From Epilithonimonas sp042695135 (GTDB lineage Bacteria > Bacteroidota > Bacteroidia > Flavobacteriales > Weeksellaceae), in the NCBI RefSeq assembly GCF_042695135.1, contig NZ_CP170547.1, positions 2,976,001 through 3,040,000 on the forward strand: a DNA stretch of 64,000 nt, read 5' to 3'. This document shows positions 43,544 to 54,418 of the stretch, piece by piece (positions within the stretch are counted from its first letter, which is position 1; each line of letters begins with the position of its first letter). The notes beneath the pieces are model-generated. The model saw only the letters and a list, made by a program, of their open reading frames with translations, searched no databases and was not told the DNA's origin. Position numbers and translations under genes: made by a program.

Positions 43544-46205
43544 CGTTTCCTTATTTGCGGTTGTCATTCTCTATCTCGCCCTTCTTTTTTTGGTCGCCCA
43601 TCGTGCCGAGAAAAAGAAGAGTAAGATTTGGGTGAACAATCCGTACATCTACTCGCTTTCTCTGGCTGTCTATTGCACGGCCTGGACTTATTACGGAAGC
43701 ATTGGCGTTGCCGTGAATGACGGTCTGGATTATCTCCCGATTTACATTGGTCCGATTATCATTATTCCGGCCTGGATTTATATTAATAAGAAAATCCTTA
43801 GAATCTCGAGAGTGAATAAAGTAAGCAGTATTGCAGATTTTATTTCATTGAGGTATGGAAACAGCCGTTCTTTTGGGGCGATTATCACATTGGTATGTAT
43901 TTTTGGAATCATCCCCTATATAGGGTTGCAGATCAAAGCGATTTCCGAAAGCTTCCATTTGGTTACCAACACACCAATTTCTGAGAATATTTTTACTGAC
44001 AATGCAACTTTTGTGGTGGTGCTTCTGGCTTTATTTTCCTCTTATTATGGAACGCGATATGTTGATGCGTCCGAGAAAAGATTGGGAATCATTTCCGCCG
44101 TTGCTTTGGAAAGTTTTCTGAAATTAATTTTCTTAATTGTTCTTGGTGTTTTTGTAACGTTTTTTGCTTTTGATGGCTTTTCTGATATTTATGCAAAGGC
44201 AAGTCTTCTACCGGATTTCAAAGAGAAAAATACGTTCAAAGGTTTGGAAGGAAGTTTTAACTGGATGATTCTTTGTCTGATTTCTGCTTCGGCGATTTTC
44301 CTTTTACCGAGACAATTCCACACCACGATTGTCGAAAACCGACAGGAGAAGCATTTGAAAACAGCGATTTGGTTTTTCCCGCTTTACTTACTGATATTCA
44401 ATCTATTTGTATTTCCAATTGCCTGGGGCGGAAGAATTATTTTTGAAGGACAAACTGTGAATCCAGAGTTTTACTCGATTTTAATTCCACAACATTTCAA
44501 TAATCAAATTATCACAGTTCTGGTTTTTCTTGGCGGATTGAGTTCTTCAATTTCAATGGTGATTATTTCGAGTATTACATTATCAATTATGTTGTCGAAC
44601 AATCTCATTATTCCATACGGCTGGCTTGATAAACTGAACTCGCACAATGAAACAAAAAACACGAAAAGCATTGTCAACATTAGAAAAGTCAGCATTTTCA
44701 TTCTGATAGTCACTTCGTTTGTCTTCTATAAATATTTCATTCTGAAAAACAGTTTATATTCGGTTGGATTGATTTCGTTTGTGATAATTTCTCAATTGGG
44801 TCCATCATTTTTCGGGGCGATATTTTGGAGAAGAGGCAGTTATAAAGGTGCAGTGATTGGATTGATTGGCGGTTTGGCCATTTGTTATTTTGGGTTGATC
44901 ATTCCACAGTATTATTTCTCTTACAATCAGGAATTCAAAGAATTGGTGAGAGATATGTACAATTGGTTCAGCTTTTTCGACATTCCATATTTGAGTAGTA
45001 TTTCCGAAGTTTTCTTTTGGTCAATTTTAATTAATATCAGCTTATTCGTTATTACTTCATTAAGTCAAAAAGGTGATTATCGGGAACGAAATTTTGCCGA
45101 AATTTATGTCGATATCGACCGATACATTCAGAATCACGAAAATGCATTTATCTGGCGTGGAAAAGCTTTTGTGTCTGATATTCGGAATATTCTTGTGAAA
45201 TTCCTTGGCGAAAAGAAAACCGAACAGGCTATGCGGATTTTCAACCTCAAATATAATATAGACACCAGAACAGAAACCGCTGATGCGAGATTCATCAAAT
45301 TTTCAGAAAACCTTTTATCAGGAAGAATCGGAACAGCTTCTGCAAAGATTTTGATTGAAGGCGTGACACACGAAGATAAAATCTCCTTGAAAGAAGTTTT
45401 AGAAATCCTCGAAGAATCGAAAGAAAATATTAGTCTTAATAAAAAACTTACTGAACAGAGCCGGGAACTGCGACAACTTTCCAACGAATTAAGTTTCGCT
45501 AATGAAAATCTCATCTTCAAAGACAAACAGAAAGATGATTTTCTGGATTCCGTCGCTCACGAACTCAGAACACCAATTACAGCAATTCGTTCTGCAGGCG
45601 AAATCCTGGCAGACGACGATGATATTCCTTTAGAAATAAAAAGAGAGTTTCTCAACAACATCATCACAGAATCTGACCGACTGAATGAAATCATTAATGA
45701 CATTCTTTACCTAGACAAGTTGGAACACGGTGAAATCGCTTTGAATATAAATCAAAATAATATCACTGAAACTTATCAAAAAGCTTTGAATCCAATCAGT
45801 CATTTGATTCATCAGAAAAATATTCATTTGAGCGAAGTTGACCTTTTGACCAATCACATTTTTGAATATGACGAAGCCAGACTGATCCAGGTTTTTCAGA
45901 ACATTCTAGGAAACGCCTTGAAGTTCACCGATGAACAGGGAACTATTCAGGCAAAGTTTCAGGAGAAGGATGATCAATTAATTATTAAAATATTCAATAC
46001 CGGGAAACAAATTCCTGAGGATGATTTGAATTTAATTTTTGATAAATTCTATCAATCCCGAAATCAAAACCTGAGAAAACCTTCCGGCAGCGGTCTTGGA
46101 TTGGCGATTTGTAAAAAGATAATGGAAGCACACAACGGAAGTATTGCTGCAGAAAATAATGAATTGGGCGTTACATTTACATTACAATTAATAAACACAA
46201 ATTAG
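43536..46205 (+). CDS. sodium:solute symporter-histidine kinase fusion (CbrA/CrbS-like)
   Basis: 889 residues. Residues 1 to about 510 form an SSS-family transporter with about 13 helices (VYCTAWTYYGSIGVAV in an early helix, SSIADFISLRYGNS in the following loop). A linker of about 150 residues with a coiled coil follows, then a HisKA domain with phospho-acceptor His675 (DSVAHELRTPITA) and an HATPase domain (N box NILGNALKFTD, G2 box GSGLGLAICKKIM). No PAS domain is obvious. The family senses or transports a nutrient and controls acetate or amino-acid use; acs lies in the same run of genes. Confidence 0.93.
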   Translation: MSSVSLFAVVILYLALLFLVAHRAEKKKSKIWVNNPYIYSLSLAVYCTAWTYYGSIGVAVNDGLDYLPIYIGPIIIIPAWIYINKKILRISRVNKVSSIADFISLRYGNSRSFGAIITLVCIFGIIPYIGLQIKAISESFHLVTNTPISENIFTDNATFVVVLLALFSSYYGTRYVDASEKRLGIISAVALESFLKLIFLIVLGVFVTFFAFDGFSDIYAKASLLPDFKEKNTFKGLEGSFNWMILCLISASAIFLLPRQFHTTIVENRQEKHLKTAIWFFPLYLLIFNLFVFPIAWGGRIIFEGQTVNPEFYSILIPQHFNNQIITVLVFLGGLSSSISMVIISSITLSIMLSNNLIIPYGWLDKLNSHNETKNTKSIVNIRKVSIFILIVTSFVFYKYFILKNSLYSVGLISFVIISQLGPSFFGAIFWRRGSYKGAVIGLIGGLAICYFGLIIPQYYFSYNQEFKELVRDMYNWFSFFDIPYLSSISEVFFWSILINISLFVITSLSQKGDYRERNFAEIYVDIDRYIQNHENAFIWRGKAFVSDIRNILVKFLGEKKTEQAMRIFNLKYNIDTRTETADARFIKFSENLLSGRIGTASAKILIEGVTHEDKISLKEVLEILEESKENISLNKKLTEQSRELRQLSNELSFANENLIFKDKQKDDFLDSVAHELRTPITAIRSAGEILADDDDIPLEIKREFLNNIITESDRLNEIINDILYLDKLEHGEIALNINQNNITETYQKALNPISHLIHQKNIHLSEVDLLTNHIFEYDEARLIQVFQNILGNALKFTDEQGTIQAKFQEKDDQLIIKIFNTGKQIPEDDLNLIFDKFYQSRNQNLRKPSGSGLGLAICKKIMEAHNGSIAAENNELGVTFTLQLINTN

Positions 46206-46213
46206 AAAAAACA

Positions 46214-46576
46214 ATGAAAAAGATATTAATTGCAGATGACGAACACAAGATCCTGATGTCTCTGGAATACAGTTTCAGGAAGATAGGGTATGACGTTTTT
46301 ATTGCCAGGGACGGAACTGAGGTTTTGGAATTACTGAAAACCATCACGCCGGATGTCATTCTCCTCGATATTATGATGCCAAATCTGGATGGTTACAGCA
46401 CATTGGAGCAAATCAAAACGATGGAAGAATTAGCAGACACAAAAGTTATTTTCCTGAGTGCCAAAGCTAACCCAAAAGATATTGAGAAAGGCCTCAATCT
46501 GGGAGCTGACGCTTATGTAACAAAACCCTACTCTATTAAGAAATTGATTCAACAGATTGAGGAAATGCTTAGTTAA
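46214..46576 (+). CDS. single-domain (receiver-only) response regulator
   Basis: 120 residues, only a receiver: acidic pair in ADDE (8-10), phospho-acceptor Asp52 in ILLDIMMPNLDG, Ser in IFLSAKANP, Lys104 in YVTKPYS. There is no HTH or enzymatic output domain; the stop comes directly after the last receiver helix. It follows the kinase gene by nine bases and is surely its partner. In the related CrbSR system the regulator has a DNA-binding domain, so here the output must go through another protein. Confidence 0.92.
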   Translation: MKKILIADDEHKILMSLEYSFRKIGYDVFIARDGTEVLELLKTITPDVILLDIMMPNLDGYSTLEQIKTMEELADTKVIFLSAKANPKDIEKGLNLGADAYVTKPYSIKKLIQQIEEMLS

Positions 46577-46705
46577 AGAGACAAAAAGAGAGAAGGTAAA
46601 GATTAGGAAAGGGCTTCCCTTCGTCAAGCTCAGGATGAACTTCACTTCAGCTTGACAAATTACATTAAAGAAACAATGATTTTAAGAATTAAAAATAGAT
46701 AAACA

Positions 46706-48613
<1,908 letters not shown>

Positions 48614-49073
48614 GGCTGAGAAGTTAGAGCATTGGAGAGTTTGAGGATTTGAGGGTTTGAGAGTGAAATTCAATATTGTCTGGTTGAGGTGGAGTTTATC
48701 CTGAGCTTGACGAAGGAAGCCTTTTGTTATAAATCCTTCGAGAGCCTCAGGATGACATCTCTAATACTGTACGTTAAAATCCTTAAATATAATAACAAAA
48801 GCCATCCGGATTTGGGTGGCTTTTGTGTTATAATAAGGTTTCCTGATTTTACGCAAAAGTATGTGTAATGATTTTGGTTTTGCATTCTTTCATCGTTTGC
48901 GATTTTCAATATAAAATATTGAGTTTGTAAAACAAATACTCATTAATACAGATACCTTTTATGAATTATCACCCCTAAAGTAAAAGCGTGTTAATGGTAT
49001 TGAATTTAATCTGATTATTGATTTAGATTATGTTAAATTAATAAATTAATTACCTGATTATCAGTATATTTTG
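48614..49073. other. 500-base intergenic region with repeats and the acs terminator
   Basis: Holds direct runs of GAGAGTTTGAGG-like words (48630-48662), the inverted words TGAGCTTGACGAAGG and CCTTCGAGAGCCTCAGGATGACATC (48700-48760) that belong to the dispersed CTGAGG/TCGAAG family, and a terminator hairpin at 48795-48826. From about 48840 it is AT-rich with no gene visible. Confidence 0.55.
48795..48826 (+). terminator. intrinsic terminator downstream of acs
   Basis: ACAAAAGCCATCC and GGGTGGCTTTTGT form a 13-bp stem (one wobble pair) with a six-base loop. The same hairpin recurs at 49575-49601. Confidence 0.7.
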
Positions 49074-49081
49074 TAGATTTG
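49074..49081 (+). promoter_or_regulatory. -7 element of the first duplicated secreted-protein gene
   Basis: TAGATTTG matches TAnnTTTG. The 60 bases around it are clearly related to those at 50405-50470 upstream of the paralogue (shared ATATCAGT-TATTTTGTA words and TAAACTAAA). Confidence 0.4.
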
Positions 49082-49118
49082 AATAAACTAAATTAACTAA
49101 TCAATTGAAAATTATAAA

Positions 49119-49511
49119 ATGAACAAACTATTATTAGCTTCAGGTCTTTCCATATTTTCTCTTAGCTATGCGCAGGATTGGAAATATATTTTTGAAAATA
49201 ATACTGATACCTTTTACTATAAGCCTAATACAGAAAATACGGCCTGGATAAAAGTGATATCTGGAAAAACGGAATACTATCCAAAAACTTCTACCGGCTT
49301 AAAGGTAATTGATGGCTATGTATTAACCTTATGGAAATTTGACTGTGAAAATAAAAAAGCCGGCCTGATACAATGGAATGCCTACTCAAAAGAAGACAGT
49401 TTCTTAGTAAGTTTCCAACAGAATACATATTTGCTAGAAATGGTATATGCTATTCCGGATTCTTTAGAGCAAGGGTTTTTGGGTGTTTTTTGTAGCAATG
49501 AATACAAATAG
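49119..49511 (+). CDS. small secreted protein, paralogue A
   Basis: 130 residues with signal peptide MNKLLLASGLSIFSLSYAQ. The mature 110 residues share DWK, KTEYYPK, NGY/DGY-L-L-KFDC-NKK-G and a C-terminal Cys with the protein at 50474, about half of all positions by eye. The pattern (YY..., one Cys in KFDC, one near the end) recalls surface-adhesin-E-like domains, but this is not certain. Periplasmic or outer-membrane location expected. Function unknown. Confidence 0.75.
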   Translation: MNKLLLASGLSIFSLSYAQDWKYIFENNTDTFYYKPNTENTAWIKVISGKTEYYPKTSTGLKVIDGYVLTLWKFDCENKKAGLIQWNAYSKEDSFLVSFQQNTYLLEMVYAIPDSLEQGFLGVFCSNEYK

Positions 49512-49574
49512 TTAAGTTGGATTGATCACTTAATTTTTCTGAGCAATTTGACAGTCATCCGAAAAATACATTAA

Positions 49575-49601
49575 AAAAGCCATCCGGATTGGGTGGCTTT
49601 T
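49575..49601 (+). terminator. intrinsic terminator after paralogue A
   Basis: AAAAGCCATCC and GGGTGGCTTTT with a five-base loop, nearly identical to the terminator at 48795-48826. Confidence 0.7.
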
Positions 49602-49682
49602 GTCATTTTGACATATTGTTTTTGGAGGGCATTTCCGTTAGGTAGGTGTTACCTTTCCGTTACCTAAGTCTGTTTTTGGGTT

Positions 49683-50246
49683 CTATAGGATTTGGGTTTT
49701 TTGTGTCAGATTGTCAGGGTTGTCTGTGGCAGTGATTGTGATTTTATCTCCGGAAAGATCCGGATTTTTTTCGGTGGCGGTATAGATCCATTCTGCGCCA
49801 TTTTCTATGGCTTCTCCTTCCTCTACAAGGCTGCCGTCTCCGTTTTCTATTTTTACAGTCACCATTTTTACAGCGAAATCATCAAGTGCTACGATTTTAA
49901 TAATGTCTCCCGCTTTTCCGGTGTACGTCGAAACGTCTATAGAATCTATATCCGGTGCATTGAGAAGGTCTGCTACTGCTACATTGTGGGCAGTAATGCC
50001 TTTGGAGCGGTCTGCATGCGCCTGGTATTCTTCTTTAGTATCCGGATTGCTCAGGACGACTTTGGAATAGAGGATGGCTCTCTGGAATTTGCGTTTGTGT
50101 GCTTTCTGGTTTTCTGTGTCCTCTGTTGTTTTGTCGCGTGGCGCTCTGGACACTATGGTTTTGCCGTTTCTCTGACTGAAGACGATCAGGTCTCCTACTT
50201 TGCCGCTAAGGCCGTGCGTAATGATGTTGTTTTTACTTTCTGCCAT
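49683..50246 (-). CDS. conserved hypothetical protein of Flavobacteriia
   Basis: 187 residues, ATG start. The N-terminal half (ITHGLSGKVGDLIVFSQRNGKTIVSRAP, then KFQRAILYSKVVLSNPDTKEEYQAHA) is basic. The C-terminal half (about 100-187) is a beta-rich Ig-like domain (GDIIKIVALDDFAVKMVTVKI). I recall similar proteins across Bacteroidota but no known function. No signal peptide. It lies, inverted, between the two paralogous secreted-protein genes. Confidence 0.7.
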   Translation of the reverse strand: MAESKNNIITHGLSGKVGDLIVFSQRNGKTIVSRAPRDKTTEDTENQKAHKRKFQRAILYSKVVLSNPDTKEEYQAHADRSKGITAHNVAVADLLNAPDIDSIDVSTYTGKAGDIIKIVALDDFAVKMVTVKIENGDGSLVEEGEAIENGAEWIYTATEKNPDLSGDKITITATDNPDNLTQKTQIL

Positions 50247-50441
50247 TGTTTGTGCTTTTTAAAGGTTTAATATTTAATTTGAGTTTCGAAAATAAATATT
50301 TTATTCATATTAAATGTAATTTTTTGTGAATTATTTTTCTAAAATATATTATGTTAAATTGGGTTTTGGGGTTTATTGAGGATTATTGGTTGATATTATG
50401 TTAATGCATTAAATTAATCATCTGAATATCAGTCTATTTTG

Positions 50442-50449
50442 TATATTTG
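50442..50449 (+). promoter_or_regulatory. -7 element of the second duplicated secreted-protein gene
   Basis: TATATTTG matches TAnnTTTG, 24 bases upstream of the ATG. Confidence 0.45.
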
Positions 50450-50473
50450 GATTAAACTAAAATTAATAACCAA

Positions 50474-50860
50474 ATGAAAAAACTTTTATTAGCTCTTTCG
50501 CTTTCCCTATTTTCTTTTAGCTATTCTCAGGATTGGAAAACCATTTCACCAGGTGATGAGGAGGCTGTTTTTTACAAATATAATACCGACAATACCGGTT
50601 GGTTCAAAACGGTTTCGGAAAAAACAGAATATTATCCGAAGAACTCTAATGTTGCTAAAATTGTTAATGGCTATACACTAGCCCTCTTCAAATTTGATTG
50701 TGACAACAAAAAAATGGGCATATTACAAATGAATGTATATTCTAAAGAAGGAAAGCTTCTTGATCATTTCGAAGTGAATGAAATTATAGCCGATATGAGT
50801 TATGTTGTTCCAGAGACTATGGGAGAAAGATACTTTAATGAATTCTGTAATAAAGAGTAA
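50474..50860 (+). CDS. small secreted protein, paralogue B
   Basis: 128 residues with signal peptide MKKLLLALSLSLFSFSYSQ. Paralogue of the protein at 49119 with the same Cys positions (KFDCDNKK and near the C terminus). Together with the conserved upstream region this indicates a local duplication later split by the inverted gene at 49683. Function unknown. Confidence 0.75.
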   Translation: MKKLLLALSLSLFSFSYSQDWKTISPGDEEAVFYKYNTDNTGWFKTVSEKTEYYPKNSNVAKIVNGYTLALFKFDCDNKKMGILQMNVYSKEGKLLDHFEVNEIIADMSYVVPETMGERYFNEFCNKE

Positions 50861-50886
50861 CTGTCACGGATTGGAAATCCTCGACA

Positions 50887-51222
50887 TCGGGGTCAGTTTC
50901 TTTTCAATTCGATATTCACGCAATGATCTATAGTGATGAAGCTCGAACATTAGAATATGAACTTCACAAAGCCTTTTTTCATAAAATGGTTAATATGCTT
51001 AATTACAGAAAAGAATTCTTCAAAGTGACGTTGGAAGAAATTGAAGAAATGATCAAGCAGTTAGGATTTGAGGCAAAGTTTAAAAGACTTCCTGAAGCTA
51101 TGGAATATAGAGAAACGCTTGCAATCATTGAAAAACTTAATGATACTGAAGCACCGAAAACTATTGAGGATTTGATTCTTGAAGAATTTCCGAGTAGTCT
51201 GAATTATTCTGATGAAGAATGA
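50887..51222 (+). pseudogene. C-terminal fragment of a T5orf172/GIY-YIG-type protein
   Basis: The 99-codon frame from the ATG at 50923 reads IYSDEARTLEYELHKAFFHKMVNMLNYRKEFFKVTLEEIE, which matches the end of the T5orf172/MUG113 domain (a GIY-YIG nuclease relative). In-frame codons before the ATG continue the family text (SVSFQFDIHA), so homology starts near 50887 and is lost upstream, where the sequence runs straight into paralogue B. The N-terminal and most of the catalytic domain are missing. It is therefore a remnant, although the tail could still be translated. Confidence 0.7.
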
Positions 51223-51283
51223 GAATGATATCACATTTTTGGTTTAAATTATTTATAACAATCTAAGTAACAACAACACATAT

Positions 51284-52174
51284 ATGGAGAAAACAACAAA
51301 AAAATTAGTAATAGCAACAAAAGGAATATTAGAAGTTTACTTCTGGGCTGTAGTAAGTTTGCTTGTCGGGGGAAGACCATTTTATTGGGGAATAATTAGA
51401 CGTAAAATGTATTATGATGAATTCTTCATGGATTTTTATATTGAAATTGTATTTGCTATTTTAGTTTTTTTATTTCCATTTCTGTTTAATTTAATATATG
51501 CAGAGTTTCCTTTTGAATATTTTAGAAATAGAAAAAATCGATTTAGATCTGAAGAAATCTTTACAGAAACAAAAGATATAGAGATAGCCTTTGAGAAAAA
51601 AGAATTAACAAATAAAATACAAGAAACTTCAAAACAAAATGAAGTATATCTTGAAAAATTTTTATTCCAAAGTAAACAGATTGCAGATAAACTTTATTCT
51701 CGAGCTGGTGCATATCTTTTAATTGGTTGTTTAATTGCTTTCGCAGGTGTATTATTTTTCTATTTTCAGGCTGCAAATATTCATAATACTTTAACACCTA
51801 TAATTAAAGATCTACCCACATCCAGAATGTTATTTGAATATTTACCTAGAATTGGTACACTTATTTTTGTAGAAGCAATAGCTTTTTTCTTTCTTAAACA
51901 ATATCGTGTGACTATGAATGAATATCGATATTACGAAGCTATAAAACGCCAAAGAGAAAATCAATTGACTATTTTAAATTTTTTTGAAGATTATAAAGAT
52001 ACACCTGACCTTTTTGAAAAACTTATATCATCACTAGGTTTTGCAGACAACCCTAATAAACTTGAAAATGGAGACACAACAACAATAATTGAAAGTTCAA
52101 AAATAAATCCAAATGACTTTGAAATTCTTGATAAACTTAGTGAGTTTTTAAAGTTTTATAAAAAAGGAATTTAA
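51284..52174 (+). CDS. membrane protein of unknown family
   Basis: 296 residues. Two N-terminal helices (about 12-30 and 49-70), a Lys/Glu-rich coiled-coil stretch (about 80-135), two more helices (about 143-165 and 184-202), then a soluble acidic C-terminal domain (about 210-296). No signature recognised. Codon use is AT-rich and the gene is 18 bases upstream of a nuclease-like gene on the same strand, so they form a two-gene unit. A membrane-anchored partner of the nuclease is a guess. Confidence 0.65.
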   Translation: MEKTTKKLVIATKGILEVYFWAVVSLLVGGRPFYWGIIRRKMYYDEFFMDFYIEIVFAILVFLFPFLFNLIYAEFPFEYFRNRKNRFRSEEIFTETKDIEIAFEKKELTNKIQETSKQNEVYLEKFLFQSKQIADKLYSRAGAYLLIGCLIAFAGVLFFYFQAANIHNTLTPIIKDLPTSRMLFEYLPRIGTLIFVEAIAFFFLKQYRVTMNEYRYYEAIKRQRENQLTILNFFEDYKDTPDLFEKLISSLGFADNPNKLENGDTTTIIESSKINPNDFEILDKLSEFLKFYKKGI

Positions 52175-52192
52175 TATTCAAATAACAAAAAT

Positions 52193-52993
52193 ATGTCTGG
52201 ACAAAATATCAGAAGATTTCAAGAATCAATAACTCAAGAATTAGAAGTTACCAAAAATAGAGTGCGAGATTTAATTGGCAATCGTCATTGGGGTGAAGAA
52301 GGACGATACAAAGAAGCTATTTTAAAGAACGTAATTAAAAATTTTCTACCTAGCAATATGTCTATAGGAACTGGATTTATAGTAGACTCCAGAAATCCAG
52401 ACAATATAAGCAAACAGATTGATATTATTCTTTATGATAATACATATCCAGTCCTCTTTTCTGAGGGCGATTTTATTATTACAACATTAAAAAATGTTAA
52501 GGCATTGATAGAAGTAAAATCAAGGCTCAATCCCACCACTTTAAGAGATGTTATTGTGCAATTTGAAGAATCTGTGTCTATGCTTGATTTTAAAAGTAAT
52601 TATCAATTTAGACTTGATGGAAGATATAAAAACTATAGAACTAAAATATTCTTGGGAGTCTTTGCTTTTGATTTTGACGGAAATGTTGAAAATACACACA
52701 TAAAAAATTATTTATCTGATAGCGATGGTTTAGTAAATCATTTTTCGTTAGGAACTAATATATTCATTAAAAAATGGAAAAATATTGAGGGATTAAATTT
52801 ACAACCCTTAATAGATTTGAAAAAAGATTTTTACAATATTTACGAAATTAATAATTTATCATTTTCATATTTCATTTCTAATTTAATGGATATTTCTACT
52901 GGAGGATTAAATGATAGAAATTGGTTTTCTTATCCTATTGAGGGCACTAAGGAACTTTTTAGAAAATCTACTATTGAAATTACTGGAAAATAA
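52193..52993 (+). CDS. DUF6602-type PD-(D/E)XK nuclease-like protein
   Basis: 266 residues. A helical start (GRYKEAILKNVIKNFLPSNMSIGTGFI) is followed by KQIDIILYDN with Asp77 and by ALIEVKSRL with Glu107-x-Lys109, the D...ExK core of PD-(D/E)XK nucleases. This layout fits the DUF6602 family. Such domains occur in restriction and other defence genes, but the activity is unproven. It shares its AT-rich style with the membrane protein upstream and is followed by non-coding DNA. Confidence 0.75.
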   Translation: MSGQNIRRFQESITQELEVTKNRVRDLIGNRHWGEEGRYKEAILKNVIKNFLPSNMSIGTGFIVDSRNPDNISKQIDIILYDNTYPVLFSEGDFIITTLKNVKALIEVKSRLNPTTLRDVIVQFEESVSMLDFKSNYQFRLDGRYKNYRTKIFLGVFAFDFDGNVENTHIKNYLSDSDGLVNHFSLGTNIFIKKWKNIEGLNLQPLIDLKKDFYNIYEINNLSFSYFISNLMDISTGGLNDRNWFSYPIEGTKELFRKSTIEITGK

Positions 52994-53258
52994 TTACAAT
53001 CACTAAATGTCCCGTACGCTGGCACAATAGTCACGCTCGTTCACAAATATAATTTGATAAGAGCCGGTGCCTTACAACAGTGATAGAAATTAGAATAAAT
53101 TTAAGCGCCACCCAAAGCGGTTTTTATTGTACCACTCCAACGATAATTTCAGATCTTTAAGAATTAGACCATATCTGAAACTGTGGAAAATAAAGCAGGA
53201 AAACTTTAAGAAAAATAGTTATTTTAGTAGCGCAAAAAACTAATTTAATTATATAACT
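52994..53258. other. 265-base non-coding region, GC-richer than its flanks
   Basis: Contains GCTGGCAC (about 53019) and GCCGGTGCC (about 53063) that can pair across about 40 bases, followed by TTACAACAG. A second GC-richer patch GCGCCACCCAAAGCGG lies near 53105. No ORF, RNA gene or clear terminator is visible. It may be the edge of an insertion. Confidence 0.4.
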
Positions 53259-53447
53259 ATGGAAAAGAATAATCCCATGACTTTTATAATGGGCATCGTC
53301 GCCATCATTGTTGGCGTGGCTTTGTACAAACAAATTGATTTCAAAGCAATGACTGTTGAGAAGCCTGCACTCGCAGCGGTGTATGCCATCACATTTTTGG
53401 TCGCCGTCTTTGTGCTCGTTAAGAATGCCCGGAAGAAAGCGGAGTGA
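53259..53447 (+). CDS. small two-helix membrane protein
   Basis: 62 residues. Helices at about 7-24 (FIMGIVAIIVGVALY) and 39-57 (AVYAITFLVAVFVLV), with a basic C-terminal tail. Unknown family. It starts a run of three plus-strand genes for envelope or membrane-linked proteins. Confidence 0.6.
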   Translation: MEKNNPMTFIMGIVAIIVGVALYKQIDFKAMTVEKPALAAVYAITFLVAVFVLVKNARKKAE

Positions 53448-53492
53448 TTGCTTTTATTACAGTGAATATTTTATAAGCAAAATAGCAGGAAT

Positions 53493-53795
53493 ATGGAGAT
53501 TATAACTGTTATGATTTTAATTTTCATAGGATTCACTTCCTGGATTTTTAAGCAATCTGTTTTTGAATTTAAGCGCAAGAAACGCCGTGACTATTACCGG
53601 AATGTTTATTTGAAATCTGAGGCGTGGCAGCGTAAACGATATGTCGTTTTGAAGAGAGATAATTGGCGTTGCGAATATTGTGGCGCAAAAGCAACTCAGG
53701 TACATCATACTAGATATGCTTATAATATTGGAAGGGAACCCATTGATTGGCTTGTCTCGGTCTGTAACTCCTGCCACGAAGAATTGCACAATTAA
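53493..53795 (+). CDS. membrane-anchored HNH endonuclease-like protein
   Basis: 100 residues. One N-terminal membrane helix (about 4-19) and a basic stretch, then an HNH domain: Cys60-x2-Cys63 (CEYC), His71-His72 in VHHTRY, and Cys91-x2-Cys94-His95...His99 in CNSCHEELH. The zinc knuckle and the HH catalytic pair are complete. HNH domains cut DNA; an anchored single-domain form is unusual and its target is unknown. Confidence 0.8.
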   Translation: MEIITVMILIFIGFTSWIFKQSVFEFKRKKRRDYYRNVYLKSEAWQRKRYVVLKRDNWRCEYCGAKATQVHHTRYAYNIGREPIDWLVSVCNSCHEELHN

Positions 53796-53814
53796 ACTAA
53801 AAAAATAAACACCT

Positions 53815-54405
53815 ATGATCCTAAAATTCAAAACCAAAACCACGAAAATAGTTGTAAGCCTGTTGCTTATTGCCACCGTTTTGATTTCAGGGTTTGTGTT
53901 TTATCAGAAAAAAGTGCGCTATAATCTGGTGACCATTTCGGAAAACAAAGTCTATAATTCGGGAGCAATACCACCGGACAAACTGCGCGAGGTTCTGGAT
54001 GATCATCACATAAAATCCGTGATTGACCTGCGCGACGGGGCTGAGCAAACGGAACTGAACCCCGAAACCAAAAAACAGGTGAATGCGGAAGAAAATGCAA
54101 TAGATCAGATCGCGGGCGTTAATTATTACAATCTTCCTACCGACCAGATCCCACAAGACAGTACCGTAAAAAAGTTTTTGAAAATTATGGATAATCCGCA
54201 AAATTATCCCGTCCTGATCCATTGTCACCACGGCGTCGGACGTTCGCGGTTATTCAGTTCCATTTACAGAATCGAGTACGAAAACTTCAGCAATGAAAAA
54301 GCCAGGGAAAATGCCCGTTTCTTCTGGGAACTAAGCAATAACTTTTCAAAGAGTTCTGATAAAGGCGTTTACCTTATCAATTATAAAAAGAGAATCAGAG
54401 AATAA
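53815..54405 (+). CDS. membrane-anchored tyrosine/dual-specificity phosphatase
   Basis: 196 residues. A signal anchor (about 11-30), then a phosphatase domain with the CX5R loop HCHHGVGRSR (Cys137, Arg143) and the early VIDLRDG strand (69-75). The general acid is probably Asp110 in LPTD. The domain should be in the periplasm. Relatives remove phosphate from phosphotyrosine or lipids in Gram-negative envelopes. Confidence 0.85.
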   Translation: MILKFKTKTTKIVVSLLLIATVLISGFVFYQKKVRYNLVTISENKVYNSGAIPPDKLREVLDDHHIKSVIDLRDGAEQTELNPETKKQVNAEENAIDQIAGVNYYNLPTDQIPQDSTVKKFLKIMDNPQNYPVLIHCHHGVGRSRLFSSIYRIEYENFSNEKARENARFFWELSNNFSKSSDKGVYLINYKKRIRE

Positions 54406-54418
54406 TAAGACTTTAAAA

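Noticed and set aside
53000..53080. Integron attC-like site after the DUF6602 gene
   Set aside because: GGCAC/GTGCC pairing and TTACAAC are suggestive, but the RYYYAAC/GTTRRRY cores are not present and no integrase is in view.
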